From Candidatus Thermoflexus tengchongensis (lineage in GTDB: Bacteria; Chloroflexota; Anaerolineae; Thermoflexales; Thermoflexaceae), in the NCBI GenBank assembly GCA_016842085.1, contig JAEVEX010000007.1:1-52861 (forward strand): a DNA stretch of 52,861 bases, given 5' to 3'. This document shows positions 39,937 to 49,366 of the stretch, piece by piece. Under the pieces are notes generated by a model. It was not told the origin of the DNA. It worked only from the letters and a program-made list of their open reading frames with translations, and ran no database searches. The first letter of the stretch is position 1, and each line of letters begins with the position of its first letter. The position numbers were made by a program, and so were the translations under genes.

Positions 39937-41247
39937 ATGTGGAAAGGGAAAACCGAACGAGAACGCGGTCAGGCGCTGGTGCTCATTGCGATCGCCTTCA
40001 TCGGCCTTCTGGCCCTCACGGCCCTGGCCCTGGATGGCAGCAACGCTTACGGCCAGCGCCGACGGGCCCAGAACGGGGCGGACGCCGGGGCGCTGACCGG
40101 GGCCCGCTTCCTCTGGAACCCGAAGCCGTGGTGCAACAACGCGCAGGGCTACGGATGCCCGGAGGCGGCGCTGTTGCGGGCCGTCAACAGCGCGGTCGAG
40201 GCCCACAACCTGCCGGACACGGACGGCCAGCCCGGGAACGCCTACAACGGCAACATCCAGGTCTTCTACACCGACGCCGATGGGAACGTCCTCGGCCCGG
40301 TGGGCGGCGGCTTCGTCCCCGCCAAGATCGGCACCAAGGATGTGAAAGGGGTTCGCGTGGTGGTCTGGAACCCCTTCCCGGCCTTCGTCGCCCGGGTCAT
40401 CGGCCAGTCGAACCTCCGGGTCAGCGCGGAGGCCACGGCCGTTTACCAGCCCCCGGTCTCATGCAACGGCTGGGCGATTTTCGGAGGGTGCACCGGCAAT
40501 TGCCAGCCGAACGTCCTGAAGGCCACCGGCGGCGGCCAGGCTGGAGTCGTCAACGGCAACATCCACTCCAACGCCGACATCAACATCAGCCAGCAAATGT
40601 ATATCAACGGGGTCTGTGACTACGTGACGGAGAAGAAGGGAAACGGGACGTGCCAGACCACCCAGCAGGGCAGCTACATCCCGATGCCCGAGTTCTACAA
40701 GTATGAAGACTTCCTGCCCGGCGGCTCGAAATGGAACCAGGTCGATCCCAGCCGGCGGTATTATTTCAACGGCCCCATTACGTTGAAGTCCGCTGGCCTC
40801 TGCCCCTCCCCCGGGAACAACGGCGGCGGCTCCTATAAGCTCTGCGATGGCCTCTACGTGGTCAATGGGGATGTCACCATCCAGGGCGGAGGGACGGTCA
40901 CCATCACCATCGTCACCAACGGGGAGATCAAATCCACCAGCTCGAACAACGATCAGGCCTACTTCAAGGGGTTCTACAAAGAGCCGGACGGCAAGGGGCA
41001 GCTCCTGTTCTTCTCGACGTCGAATGACACCAACAACGGGGCGATCCAGCTCTCGTATTCCAAGATCTCATGGGAAGGCCTGATCTACGCCCCGAGCGGC
41101 CTGGTCAACCTTTCAGGCAGCCAGGGGTTCACCGGGAACGGCGCCATCTTCGGGTATGAGGTGGATGTCTCCGGCGCCGATTTCCAGCTGACCTATAACG
41201 ATAACGCCTGTCCGACCACACCGCCTCAGCTCTTCCTGTTTAAGTGA
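39937..41247 (+). CDS. TadG-like putative pilus protein with polymorphic C-terminal region
   Basis: A 436-residue protein. The N-terminal TadG helix is ERGQALVLIAIAFIGLLALTALALDGSNAYGQRRRAQNGADAGALTGA. Residues 60-180 form a soluble domain with cysteine pairs. Residues 190-436 have repeated N/G-rich strands (GNIHSNADINIS, GDVTIQGGGTVTITIVTNGEI) that look like a right-handed beta-helix. A vWA domain is absent, unlike in the minus-arm TadG. This suggests an adhesive or structural role. A clear terminator follows. Confidence 0.85.
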   Translation: MWKGKTERERGQALVLIAIAFIGLLALTALALDGSNAYGQRRRAQNGADAGALTGARFLWNPKPWCNNAQGYGCPEAALLRAVNSAVEAHNLPDTDGQPGNAYNGNIQVFYTDADGNVLGPVGGGFVPAKIGTKDVKGVRVVVWNPFPAFVARVIGQSNLRVSAEATAVYQPPVSCNGWAIFGGCTGNCQPNVLKATGGGQAGVVNGNIHSNADINISQQMYINGVCDYVTEKKGNGTCQTTQQGSYIPMPEFYKYEDFLPGGSKWNQVDPSRRYYFNGPITLKSAGLCPSPGNNGGGSYKLCDGLYVVNGDVTIQGGGTVTITIVTNGEIKSTSSNNDQAYFKGFYKEPDGKGQLLFFSTSNDTNNGAIQLSYSKISWEGLIYAPSGLVNLSGSQGFTGNGAIFGYEVDVSGADFQLTYNDNACPTTPPQLFLFK

Positions 41248-41258
41248 ACGGATCCTCC

Positions 41259-41293
41259 GGGGAGGCGCAGCCGGGCTGCGCCTCCCCCCTTTT
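41259..41293 (+). terminator. Rho-independent terminator after the plus-arm minor pilin genes
   Basis: Perfect 12-bp arms (41259-41270, 41276-41287) with a 5-nt loop, then CC and TTTT. It closes the TadE-TadE-TadG transcript and separates it from the large surface-protein gene. Confidence 0.88.
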
Positions 41294-41342
41294 GCGCCTC
41301 CGGATCGTATAAAAAACCTAACCATTTTGCGCAGGAGCGATC

Positions 41343-44300
41343 ATGAAAGCCCGTAATGGTTGGTATCGGGTTGGGATTACCCTGGGCATCGCTGCCGTGG
41401 GGCTGATGCTCCTCTGGCTGGCCATGAGCCGCCGGGCGGAGGCCGGGATCGAGGTGCGCTCCCAGACGACCCTGGACGACTTCAACGGCGGGGAGTTCCT
41501 TCGCACCGGCCTGGCGGATGTCGGCGACGGTGCGGTCTCGTTGCTGCGGGCCGGGTTGAGCGGGGAATGGATCACCACGGTGGTCACCGCTGGCCTCACC
41601 CCCCGCTGGGGTCACACCGCCGTCTACACGAACGGGCGCATTTACGTCATCGGCGGGCTCGATGATCCAGCGGTCCCGAACGCCATCACGGCCACCATCG
41701 TGCAATCCGCCACTGTCCTGAACGACCATGGCCTCTCCCCCTGGGCGACGGTCTCCACCAATCTGACCGCGATCTTCACGCGGGGAACCGCTTATGGCGG
41801 CGCGGTCCTGGTGAACGATTTTCTTTACGTCATCGGGGGTCGGCAGGATCCCCTGATGGAATTCCCCTTGCAATCCGGGGTCGCCTACGCTCGGGTTCGC
41901 CCGGACGGCTCGCTTTCCCCCTTCACCGCCACCACCCCCCTTCCGACCGGCCTGTCGAACATGGCGGTCGTGGCCTGGGATGGATGGATCTATGTGATCG
42001 GGGGGTTGGCGGAGGGGAATCCCATCACCGTGGTGGATACGATCTACGTTGCCCACCCCGATCCGACCACCGGGGAGATCTCCGGGTGGGCCCTTCTCAC
42101 CTGGACGCTTCCTTACCCGCTGCACAGCCACGCGGCGGTGGCGGAACAGGGATACCTGTATCTCATCGGGGGCATGACCCAGACCGTGGGCAGCCCGCTG
42201 TTTGAGGTCTGGTTCGCCCCGCTCGGGGCGGGGACCCTTCAGGCCCCCTTCACGCGAACCGCTTCGCTGGATAACAACCTGGTGGAGCTGGCGGCGATCA
42301 GCTATAACGGCCTGCTTCTGACCAGCGGCGGCCTGCAGAGCAACCTCAGCGATCCCAGCCCGGACGTGCGAGCCGGGGTGATCGCGGACACCGGAGATGT
42401 GATCACCTGGACGGCCACCAGCCTGATCACGCCGCCCCGCCACGCCCACGCCATGGTGGTGCTCCCGGATGGATGGGTGTATGTGATCGGTGGCCTGTCC
42501 CGCTCCGGAGGTGGGAGCAACATCCCTCTTACCCACATCAACGCAGGGCATTTCGGCACGGATGGCCTGGGGCTGTTCGTCTCCAGCGGCCGCTATCTCG
42601 CCCCGCCCTTCCATCTCAGCCAGCGACGATTGCTCCAGGCGCTGCGCCTGCATGCATTGCGACCCAATTCCACGGACATCACCCTCCGCTATCGCACCCA
42701 GGCCCAGGACGGCTTCCCATGGAGCGATTGGAGCGCATGGGTTTCGATTACCGGAACCGGTGAGCTCACGGTCGAGATCCCGCTGGGCGTCTACGTGCAG
42801 TCGTTGCAGTATGAGCTGGCTCTCACCACCTCAAACCCGCTTACAGCCCCATTTCTGCTGAATGCGGACCTGCTTTATGAGGTGCCCGATCAGCCGCCCA
42901 CGTGGATCAAACGGGCGTCCCCACCGGATGGGACCCCGGTGCGGCCCGGGGATCGCATCACTTACACCCTCGTGCTGACCAACGACAGCGGGGCCACCCT
43001 CCACGGGATCCGCCTCGAGGACAGCTTCCCGGCTGGCACGGTGTATGTGGAGGGATCCGCCGCCGCCTCGCCGGTGCTTTCCTGGACGGTCACAGGCTCC
43101 GGGGTGGTGGGAGAGATAGAGGCCCTGGGTCAGGGACAGGTGGTGACCATGACTTTCGCGGTGACCGTTACAGCCGGCTCCGGGTCGATTCAGAATCAGG
43201 CAATCCTGGGGACGGACGAGTTCGGCCCCATGAACAGCGCGAAGATCGCGCACCCGATCGCCGCGCTGACCGGAAGCCTGAATGCGCGGCCGCCTTCAGG
43301 GGGCATGGTCTTCCCCGGCGATCGGCTCACCTACACGGTTCGTGTCACCAATCCGGCTCTCGTGGCGATCGGCCCCGTGGAGATCACAGGGCGCCTGCCC
43401 ATTTCGATCACCCTGCTTCCTGGGGGGATCCAGGCAAGCGCGGGAGCGGTCTACACGAACACCTTCCCGGACTTCCGATGGACCCTGTCGACCATGGAGG
43501 CCGGGGCGGCCGCCGCCCTGACGATGACCGTGCGGGTGACCGACGCGCCCTTCATCGCGGATGGAGCCTGGCTGATGGCCACCGCGGCCCTCTCCGGAGC
43601 CATCCCCCTCCCCCTGGGCATCGTCACCCACGAGGTGCGCCAGCCGTATATCCTCCAGGTCACCAAAACCGACGGGAAGGCGATGGCGGACATCGATGAG
43701 CTTCTCATCTATACCATCACCCTCACCAACACGGGGTGGGTGACCGTGACCGACCTTCAGATCACCGACACGCTGGCCGGATGGCCGTGGATCTTCTTCC
43801 CGGATCAACCGGGGGCTTCCCGGTGGGTGACCGCATGGCCTGCCCTGGGGCCGCAGGCAACTGCGATCCTGACCCGGAGCGCTCGCATCAGCCTGTCGGC
43901 CAACCTCTCGGATGTGGTCGCCCTCACCAACACCGTGATCGCCCGCTCCTTCGGGACGTCCGGCGTCCCTCTCATGGATTCCTTCGAGGCCTCCGACGTT
44001 ACCGCCCTGGCCGGGCCGGATCTCATAGCGACCATCCTGCCGGATTCGATTCAGTATCAGGAAGACAACCCCACTCGAACGCTTACATTTACGTTGAAGG
44101 TGACCAACATCGGCCCCGGAACCGCCCGTCCGCTCAGCGGCACCCTGGGCTGCGCGCCGTGGTGGATGCTGATCGGATTGAAGATCAATGGGAACCCCGC
44201 CGATAGCCGCTATTTCGGCCTTCCCGCCCGGCGGCTGGCTCCCGGGGAAAGCCTCTCCCAGACCTTCATCTACACGACCACGGAGGCGATCCCGATCACC

Positions 44301-44456
44301 CGTTTGCAGGCGATGGTGGATGCGCCAGCCCCCGGGTTCGGGGATCCGGCACGGGGCTGCGTGATGGAGGTCAACGAGGGCAATAACAATACCCTCGAAG
44401 TATGGATCGGGCAGCGCTTCCGGGTGTTCCTCCCGCTGGTCCTGCGCAGCCCATGA
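41343..44456 (+). CDS. Large secreted kelch/DUF11-repeat protein with FLPLVLRSP tail
   Basis: A 1037-residue protein. A signal helix spans about residues 8-28. A kelch-type beta-propeller (about 85-400) has at least five units with GRIYVIGGL, DFLYVIGGR, GWIYVIGGL, GYLYLIGGM and GWVYVIGGL. A linker (about 420-510) precedes three or four DUF11/Ig-like repeats (about 515-1000) with GDRITYTLVLTND, GDRLTYTVRVTNP and DELLIYTITLTNTG. It ends FLPLVLRSP. GCAGGAGCG precedes ATG 41343. It is probably a surface adhesin or cell-wall protein of the pilus region. Its position between two tad blocks suggests a link to pili, but that is inference. Confidence 0.88.
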   Translation: MKARNGWYRVGITLGIAAVGLMLLWLAMSRRAEAGIEVRSQTTLDDFNGGEFLRTGLADVGDGAVSLLRAGLSGEWITTVVTAGLTPRWGHTAVYTNGRIYVIGGLDDPAVPNAITATIVQSATVLNDHGLSPWATVSTNLTAIFTRGTAYGGAVLVNDFLYVIGGRQDPLMEFPLQSGVAYARVRPDGSLSPFTATTPLPTGLSNMAVVAWDGWIYVIGGLAEGNPITVVDTIYVAHPDPTTGEISGWALLTWTLPYPLHSHAAVAEQGYLYLIGGMTQTVGSPLFEVWFAPLGAGTLQAPFTRTASLDNNLVELAAISYNGLLLTSGGLQSNLSDPSPDVRAGVIADTGDVITWTATSLITPPRHAHAMVVLPDGWVYVIGGLSRSGGGSNIPLTHINAGHFGTDGLGLFVSSGRYLAPPFHLSQRRLLQALRLHALRPNSTDITLRYRTQAQDGFPWSDWSAWVSITGTGELTVEIPLGVYVQSLQYELALTTSNPLTAPFLLNADLLYEVPDQPPTWIKRASPPDGTPVRPGDRITYTLVLTNDSGATLHGIRLEDSFPAGTVYVEGSAAASPVLSWTVTGSGVVGEIEALGQGQVVTMTFAVTVTAGSGSIQNQAILGTDEFGPMNSAKIAHPIAALTGSLNARPPSGGMVFPGDRLTYTVRVTNPALVAIGPVEITGRLPISITLLPGGIQASAGAVYTNTFPDFRWTLSTMEAGAAAALTMTVRVTDAPFIADGAWLMATAALSGAIPLPLGIVTHEVRQPYILQVTKTDGKAMADIDELLIYTITLTNTGWVTVTDLQITDTLAGWPWIFFPDQPGASRWVTAWPALGPQATAILTRSARISLSANLSDVVALTNTVIARSFGTSGVPLMDSFEASDVTALAGPDLIATILPDSIQYQEDNPTRTLTFTLKVTNIGPGTARPLSGTLGCAPWWMLIGLKINGNPADSRYFGLPARRLAPGESLSQTFIYTTTEAIPITRLQAMVDAPAPGFGDPARGCVMEVNEGNNNTLEVWIGQRFRVFLPLVLRSP

Positions 44457-44500
44457 GCTCCCCGGATATCCGACCGATCCGAGCGTGAAGATCCAGTCGG

Positions 44501-44527
44501 GAAGGGCGCGGCTGCGCCGCGCCCTTC
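44501..44527 (+). terminator. Terminator hairpin after the kelch protein gene
   Basis: Perfect 11-bp arms (44501-44511, 44517-44527) with a 5-nt loop, 44 nt after the stop. Only a mixed pyrimidine tract follows (TTCCGCTTTC), so strength is moderate. Confidence 0.6.
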
Positions 44528-44566
44528 TTCCGCTTTCGAACGCGGAGGAAGGGATCCTCTCGCCCC

Positions 44567-44608
44567 TTGACCTTCCCTGGGCGGATTTAAAATAAAATGA
44601 GATATAAT
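44567..44608 (+). promoter_or_regulatory. A/T-rich promoter region of the LPXTG protein gene
   Basis: -35 TTGACC (44567-44572), 15-nt spacer, TAAAAT (44588-44593), and a second perfect TATAAT at 44603-44608 without a good -35. The A/T-rich block stands out in this G/C-rich region. Confidence 0.42.
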
Positions 44609-44691
44609 ACGTGGCAACCTGCAGGCGATGCCCTTGGCCCCACCGGGGCCGAACGGTCCCGGACGCGCCGTCCGTTTGATCCGAGGTTTCC

Positions 44692-45231
44692 ATGCGGAGA
44701 TGGATCTGGAGCAGCCTGCGAAGCGCGCTGATCCTGGGGATGGTGTGGAGCCAGGTCCGGCCGGCCGGGGCGCAATTCCCGACCCCCGGCCCCACGCCCA
44801 CGCCGCCGCCTACGCCCACGGCGACGCCAGAGGTCTCTCCCACGCCCGTGGCCACTGCCACGTTCACCCCGACGCCGACCCTGACCCCAACGCCCTCCGC
44901 GACCGCTACGCCGACGCCGCCCGCGCCCACGCCGACGCCAGGGGTCTCTCCCACGACCGTGGCTACCGCCACGTTCACCCCAACGTCCTCGCCGCCGGCC
45001 GAACCCCCCACCCCCACTCCAACGGTTTCTCCCATGCCTCCCGCGCCGCCGGGGGGTGGAGCCCCCCCGCCGCCTCCTCCCCCTCCCGCCCCCGGGGGGG
45101 CCGGTGGGGAAAGCCGCCCCCTGGACGCGGCCACGCGTCTGCCGAACACGGGATGGGGCCTGCTGGGGCCGGTGGCCGCCGGAAGCCTGGCGCTTCTGGC
45201 CCTTCTGATCGCCCGCCGGCGAGGCCGGTGA
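44692..45231 (+). CDS. LPXTG-anchored, Thr-Pro-rich cell-wall protein
   Basis: A 179-residue protein. A signal peptide spans about residues 1-27 (MRRWIWSSLRSALILGMVWS...AGA). A TPTPTP stalk follows (28-115), then a proline/glycine hinge with eight prolines, and a full sortase signal: LPNTG at 150-154, a 20-residue hydrophobic stretch and RRRGR. A sortase would cut after Thr and join the protein to cell-wall peptide. This fits a single-membrane, cell-wall-bearing cell, as in much of Chloroflexota. The sortase gene is not in the window. Confidence 0.92.
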   Translation: MRRWIWSSLRSALILGMVWSQVRPAGAQFPTPGPTPTPPPTPTATPEVSPTPVATATFTPTPTLTPTPSATATPTPPAPTPTPGVSPTTVATATFTPTSSPPAEPPTPTPTVSPMPPAPPGGGAPPPPPPPPAPGGAGGESRPLDAATRLPNTGWGLLGPVAAGSLALLALLIARRRGR

Positions 45232-45347
45232 GGAGCGAATCCTTCCCAGGAGCACCTGAAGCATCCTCCGGGAAAGCCCATGGGGCGCTTCTGCGAAGCC
45301 CTTTCCCGGATTGGACAAAAGGCCTATCCGAGGAACCCAAAACGGCC

Positions 45348-45353
45348 TATAAT
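45348..45353 (+). promoter_or_regulatory. Candidate -10 element for the cpaB operon
   Basis: Perfect TATAAT at 45348-45353, with poor -35, and GGCCTAT occurring at 45321-45327 and 45345-45351 as direct repeats 24 nt apart. The leader to cpaB would be about 170 nt. The rest of 45232-45530 has no gene. Confidence 0.45.
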
Positions 45354-45530
45354 TAGTTTGAACTATGCGGAGGTTGCAGGATGAGGCAACCGCCTGCGCA
45401 GGGCACCGCCCGGTTGAGCCCGGAAGCTGTGCAGCCGGTTTCCTGGTGAGCGCTCTCGGGGTCGAGGGGGTTTCCTCCAGCGGCCTGCCCGACCCCAGCT
45501 GGAGTTGAAACTGGATCCGGAGGTCGATGA

Positions 45531-46541
45531 ATGCGCCGGCGCAGAAATCGAACGCTGTTGCTGCTGATCGTTCTGATCCTGGTGCTGATGGTCGCGGCGC
45601 TGCTGATCCTGCCCCGTTTCGCTGCGGCCCCGGCGCCAACGGCCACACCGACTCCGCCCTTCTTGCAATCCATTGTGATCGCCGCACAGAATATCCCGCG
45701 CGGGGCGGTGATTACGGCATCGGACATCACCCTGCGCGGATGGCCGGTGGAGGTGCTCCCGGAGGGGGCGTTCACGGACACCGGGCAGGTCATCGGCAAG
45801 GTCGCCCGGGTGGATATCCCCCGCCAGAAGCCGATTGTGCCGGAGGATCTGACGGTCCAGCCTGCGGAGGTGGGACGGCGGGGATCCGACGCCAGCTTCT
45901 TCGTGCCACCCGGTAAAGTGGCCTTCCCGATCCCTGTGGACGAGGCGGGCGCGGTGGCCTTCAACTTGGCGCCTGGAGATCGGGTGGATGTCCTGGTGAC
46001 GTTCCGGTTTGTTCCCGTTAAGCAGGCGGCGGAGGGAGAGTTTTATCCCCAGATCCTGGATGAAGATCTTTTCAACCGCTTGAAAGCTCTGGGGGTGGAG
46101 CCCGGGGCTGCTGTTCAGGCCGCTGTGGTGAAGCCGGACCAGCAGGCGGTCCTCCCGGTCAGCCAGCTGGTCCTTCAGAACGTGGAAGTTCTTTCCGTGG
46201 GGCCTTTCGAGTCGCCTCGCCGCCCTGCCCCAACCCCCGGACCGACGCCTGCTCCTGGGCCCACGCCGACGCCCACGCCCATGCCGCGGCATCAATATAT
46301 CACGCTGCTGGTGGACCCTCAGGAGGCCTTGATCCTGCAGTGGCTACGGGAATCGGGGGCCGTGGTAGATCTGGCCTTGCGCAATCCGACAGACAACCAG
46401 CTGGCGCGGACGGATCCGGTGACGCTGGGCTGGCTGATCCAGCGGATCGGGATCACGCTTCCGCCTCCAGGACGCTTCGGCTTGGCTCGAGATAACGTGC
46501 CAGGCTGCCCCGATCAATTCGCCCGGGAGCCGTGCCGATAG
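45531..46541 (+). CDS. cpaB: Flp pilus assembly protein CpaB/RcpC
   Basis: A 336-residue protein. A signal anchor lies at residues 8-30 (TLLLLIVLILVLMVAALLILP). A SAF/beta-clip domain spans about 45-110 (SIVIAAQNIPRGAVITASDITLRGWP), with the RcpC-like core following (FPIPVDEAGAVAFNLAPGDRVDVLVTF). A proline-rich insert (PRRPAPTPGPTPAPGPTPTPTP) near 235 separates a second beta domain (PRHQYITLLVDPQEALILQWLRESGAVVDLALRN). CpaB takes part in the outer part of the Flp machine. GGAGGT lies just ahead of ATG 45531. It starts the core tad operon. Confidence 0.9.
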   Translation: MRRRRNRTLLLLIVLILVLMVAALLILPRFAAAPAPTATPTPPFLQSIVIAAQNIPRGAVITASDITLRGWPVEVLPEGAFTDTGQVIGKVARVDIPRQKPIVPEDLTVQPAEVGRRGSDASFFVPPGKVAFPIPVDEAGAVAFNLAPGDRVDVLVTFRFVPVKQAAEGEFYPQILDEDLFNRLKALGVEPGAAVQAAVVKPDQQAVLPVSQLVLQNVEVLSVGPFESPRRPAPTPGPTPAPGPTPTPTPMPRHQYITLLVDPQEALILQWLRESGAVVDLALRNPTDNQLARTDPVTLGWLIQRIGITLPPPGRFGLARDNVPGCPDQFAREPCR

Positions 46542-46658
46542 CCATGAGGAGTCGCGCACTGGGTTTCCTTGTCCGGAGCTTTGGAGGCTGAGCCAGCCCC
46601 AGACTTGAGCCCGGCCACGAAAGTTCTGTTTTCATTCTGATCGCCCAGCGGGGGAGGT

Positions 46659-47861
46659 ATGGCGGATCAACGGATTCGAGTTCTGATCATCGATGATGTC
46701 CCGGAGACGCGGGAAAACCTGAAGAAGCTTTTGATGTTCGAGCACGATATGGAGGTGGTGGGCGCTGCCGCCACCGCCGAGGAGGGGATCCGGCTGGCCC
46801 GGGACCTCCAGCCGGACGTGGTCCTGCTGGACATCAACCTGCCGGGGATGAGCGGGATTTCGGCCGTAGAGCAGATCATGGAGGTTGCGCCCCTCACCCA
46901 GGTGGTGATGATGTCCGTCCAGAGCGACGCGGACTATCTGCGGCGGGCGATGCTGGCCGGAGCCCGGGACTTCCTGGCCAAACCCTTCTCGGCCGACGAG
47001 CTGGTCGCCACGGTTCGCCGGGTGCATCGGACGCGCCGGCCGCCGCCGGTGCTGCCCCCAACGGGGCCGTTGCCCGGAGGTGGGCGTGGCACCCAGGGGA
47101 AGGTCGTGGCGGTTTACAGCCCCAAGGGAGGAGTGGGCACCACGCTCATCGCCGTGAACCTGGCCGTGGCTTTGCAAAAGCCGGAGCGCCGTGTGGCCCT
47201 GATCGATGCCTCGCTGCCCTTTGGGGACATCGGGGTGTTCCTGAACCTGCAGGGGCCGCGAAGCATCGCCGACCTGGCCCGGCTGGAAGAGATAGATCCG
47301 GAGGCGTTCACCCTTTCTCTGGTCTCCCACGTCTCCGGCTTGAAAGTGCTCCTGGCCCCACCCCGGCCGGAGCTGGCGGAGTATGTGACCGCGGAGGCGA
47401 TGAAGCGGATCCTGAACATGGCCCGAACCCTCTTCGACATCGTGGTGATGGACACCACCACCCAGCCCACCGACACCACCCTGCTGATCCTGGACGAGGC
47501 GGACCAGATCGTGCTGGTGGTGACCCCCGATGTGCCGACGATCAAGAACGCTCGCCTGTTCTTCGATGTCATCACCCAGCTGAACTACCCGCCGCAGAAG
47601 ACGCTGATGATCCTGAACAAGATGGATCGCCGCTTTGGGATCACCGCGGAGATGGTCGAGCAGGCCCTCAAGCATCCAGTGGGCGCTCAGATCCCGTGGG
47701 ATGAGATCACGGTGCTGAATTCCATCAATAAAGGGGCCCCGCTGGTCGCTCAGCGCTCCAAACCCATCGTTCAGGCGATCCTCCAGCTGGCCGGGCGGGT
47801 CGAGGAGGCGCTGTTCGCCCCTCAGGAGGTCGAGGAGGCACGAAAGCGGAGCGGTCGTTGA
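46659..47861 (+). CDS. cpaE: Tad localisation ATPase CpaE/TadZ with receiver domain
   Basis: A 400-residue protein. Residues 1-125 form a response-regulator receiver domain with Asp12/Asp13, phospho-acceptor Asp58 in LLDINLPG, Ser86 and Lys108 (LAKPF). Residues 148-390 are a MinD/ParA-type ATPase with KGGVGTT (156-162) and a switch region. CpaE/TadZ localises the pilus apparatus at the cell pole; the intact receiver residues suggest phosphorylation control. The gene lies 117 nt after cpaB and 66 nt before cpaF, so the operon is continuous. Confidence 0.94.
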   Translation: MADQRIRVLIIDDVPETRENLKKLLMFEHDMEVVGAAATAEEGIRLARDLQPDVVLLDINLPGMSGISAVEQIMEVAPLTQVVMMSVQSDADYLRRAMLAGARDFLAKPFSADELVATVRRVHRTRRPPPVLPPTGPLPGGGRGTQGKVVAVYSPKGGVGTTLIAVNLAVALQKPERRVALIDASLPFGDIGVFLNLQGPRSIADLARLEEIDPEAFTLSLVSHVSGLKVLLAPPRPELAEYVTAEAMKRILNMARTLFDIVVMDTTTQPTDTTLLILDEADQIVLVVTPDVPTIKNARLFFDVITQLNYPPQKTLMILNKMDRRFGITAEMVEQALKHPVGAQIPWDEITVLNSINKGAPLVAQRSKPIVQAILQLAGRVEEALFAPQEVEEARKRSGR

Positions 47862-47927
47862 AAGCGGGAAGGGGTGGGAAGGGGTTCTCCCGCCATGGAG
47901 GAAACGTTAACATAAGGAGGTGGAGCG

Positions 47928-49328
47928 ATGTCTCTCTTAAAGCGAATTCAGGGCGCCCAGCCCTCTCCCTCGACTTCTCTGAATCCTGAGCCGGCGCGCG
48001 CCATGCCGGCCCCGGAGCCTCCGTCCACGCCTCCTCGTCGTCCGCTCCCTACCACCGGGGGGATGCGGGATGCCTACGTGGACCTCAAAAACCGTATCCA
48101 GGCGAAGCTCCTCTCGGAACTGGAGCCCACGCTGAATTTCTCCCGTACGGATGAGCTGCGGGCGATGATCGAGGAGAAATTCGATGCGGTCCTGATGGAA
48201 GACCATATTGTCCTCAGCCGCCTGGAACGGCAACGGCTCTTTGAACAGATCGTCGCTGAGATCCTGGGTTTCGGCCCTCTGGAGCCCCTGCTGAAAGATG
48301 ACTCCATCACGGAGATCATGGTGAACGGCCCCAAGAAAGTCTACATCGAGCGCAATGGGAAGATCGAGCGGACCAACGTGGTCTTCGAGGATGACGAACA
48401 CCTGATGCGCATTATCGAACGCATCGTCGCCCCGCTGGGCCGGCGGGTGGATGAAAGCATGCCCTATGTGGATGCCCGGCTGCCGGACGGCTCGCGCGTG
48501 AACATCGTGATCCCGCCCATCTCCCTGATCGGCCCGGTGGTGACCATCCGGAAGTTCTACCGCACGCCGCTTACGGTGGACGACCTGATCCGCCTGGGCT
48601 CGGCCACGCCCGAGGTGATGGAGTTCCTCAAGGCCTGCGTTCAGGCGAAGATCAACATCGTGGTGTCCGGCGGGACCGGCTCCGGGAAGACGACGTTGCT
48701 CAACATCCTCTCCGGCTTCATTCCGGAGGGGGAGCGGATCATCACGATTGAGAACGCGGCGGAGCTGCAGCTGCGCCAGGAGCACGTGGTGACCCTGGAG
48801 ACCCGCCCGCCCAACATTGAGGGGAAGGGCGAGATCACCATGCGGGATCTGGTGATCAACGCCCTGCGGATGCGGCCGGATCGGATCATCGTCGGCGAGT
48901 GCCGCGGCGGTGAGGCCTTTGACATGCTCCAGGCGATGAACACCGGCCACGAAGGATCCATGACCACCATCCACGCCAACAGCCCCCGCGATGCCCTGGC
49001 CCGTCTGGAGAACATGGTGCTGATGGCGGGAACGGATCTGCCCCACCGGGCGATCCGGGAGCAGATCGCCATGGCCATCGACCTGATCATCCAGACGGCT
49101 CGCATGCGCGACGGCTCCCGCAAGATCGTCTCGCTCACGGAGATCCAGGGGCTGGAAGGAGAGGTGATCACCACCACGGAGCTGTTCAAGTTCGAGCAAT
49201 ACGGGATGGAAGGGGGAAAGATCGTCGGCCGCCTCATCCCGACCGGGATCCGCCCCCGCTTCATGGACCGCCTGGAGGCGGCCGGCATCCGGCTGCCGCC
49301 CTCGATTTTCGGCGTCGGACGAAAGTAG
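47928..49328 (+). CDS. cpaF: Tad secretion ATPase CpaF/TadA
   Basis: A 466-residue cytoplasmic ATPase that powers Flp pilus assembly. The N-domain (60-225) contains [39 protein letters not shown]. Walker A is [15 protein letters not shown] near residue 247; the Asp box is [42 protein letters not shown], containing Walker B-like and His-box residues. The first 45 residues are a proline-rich linker. Length is normal. ATG 47928 has AGGAGGTGGAG upstream. Confidence 0.96.
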   Translation: MSLLKRIQGAQPSPSTSLNPEPARAMPAPEPPSTPPRRPLPTTGGMRDAYVDLKNRIQAKLLSELEPTLNFSRTDELRAMIEEKFDAVLMEDHIVLSRLERQRLFEQIVAEILGFGPLEPLLKDDSITEIMVNGPKKVYIERNGKIERTNVVFEDDEHLMRIIERIVAPLGRRVDESMPYVDARLPDGSRVNIVIPPISLIGPVVTIRKFYRTPLTVDDLIRLGSATPEVMEFLKACVQAKINIVVSGGTGSGKTTLLNILSGFIPEGERIITIENAAELQLRQEHVVTLETRPPNIEGKGEITMRDLVINALRMRPDRIIVGECRGGEAFDMLQAMNTGHEGSMTTIHANSPRDALARLENMVLMAGTDLPHRAIREQIAMAIDLIIQTARMRDGSRKIVSLTEIQGLEGEVITTTELFKFEQYGMEGGKIVGRLIPTGIRPRFMDRLEAAGIRLPPSIFGVGRK

Positions 49329-49366
49329 GATTTCAGCCGGTCGCATCGAATCCGTGGAGAGGAGCC

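Noticed and set aside
43296-45687. Long minus-strand open frames across the kelch/LPXTG region
   Set aside because: Reverse complements of Thr-Pro and repeat-rich genes; rich in Gly/Arg/Val with no motif, and the opposite strand has signal peptides and sortase motif.
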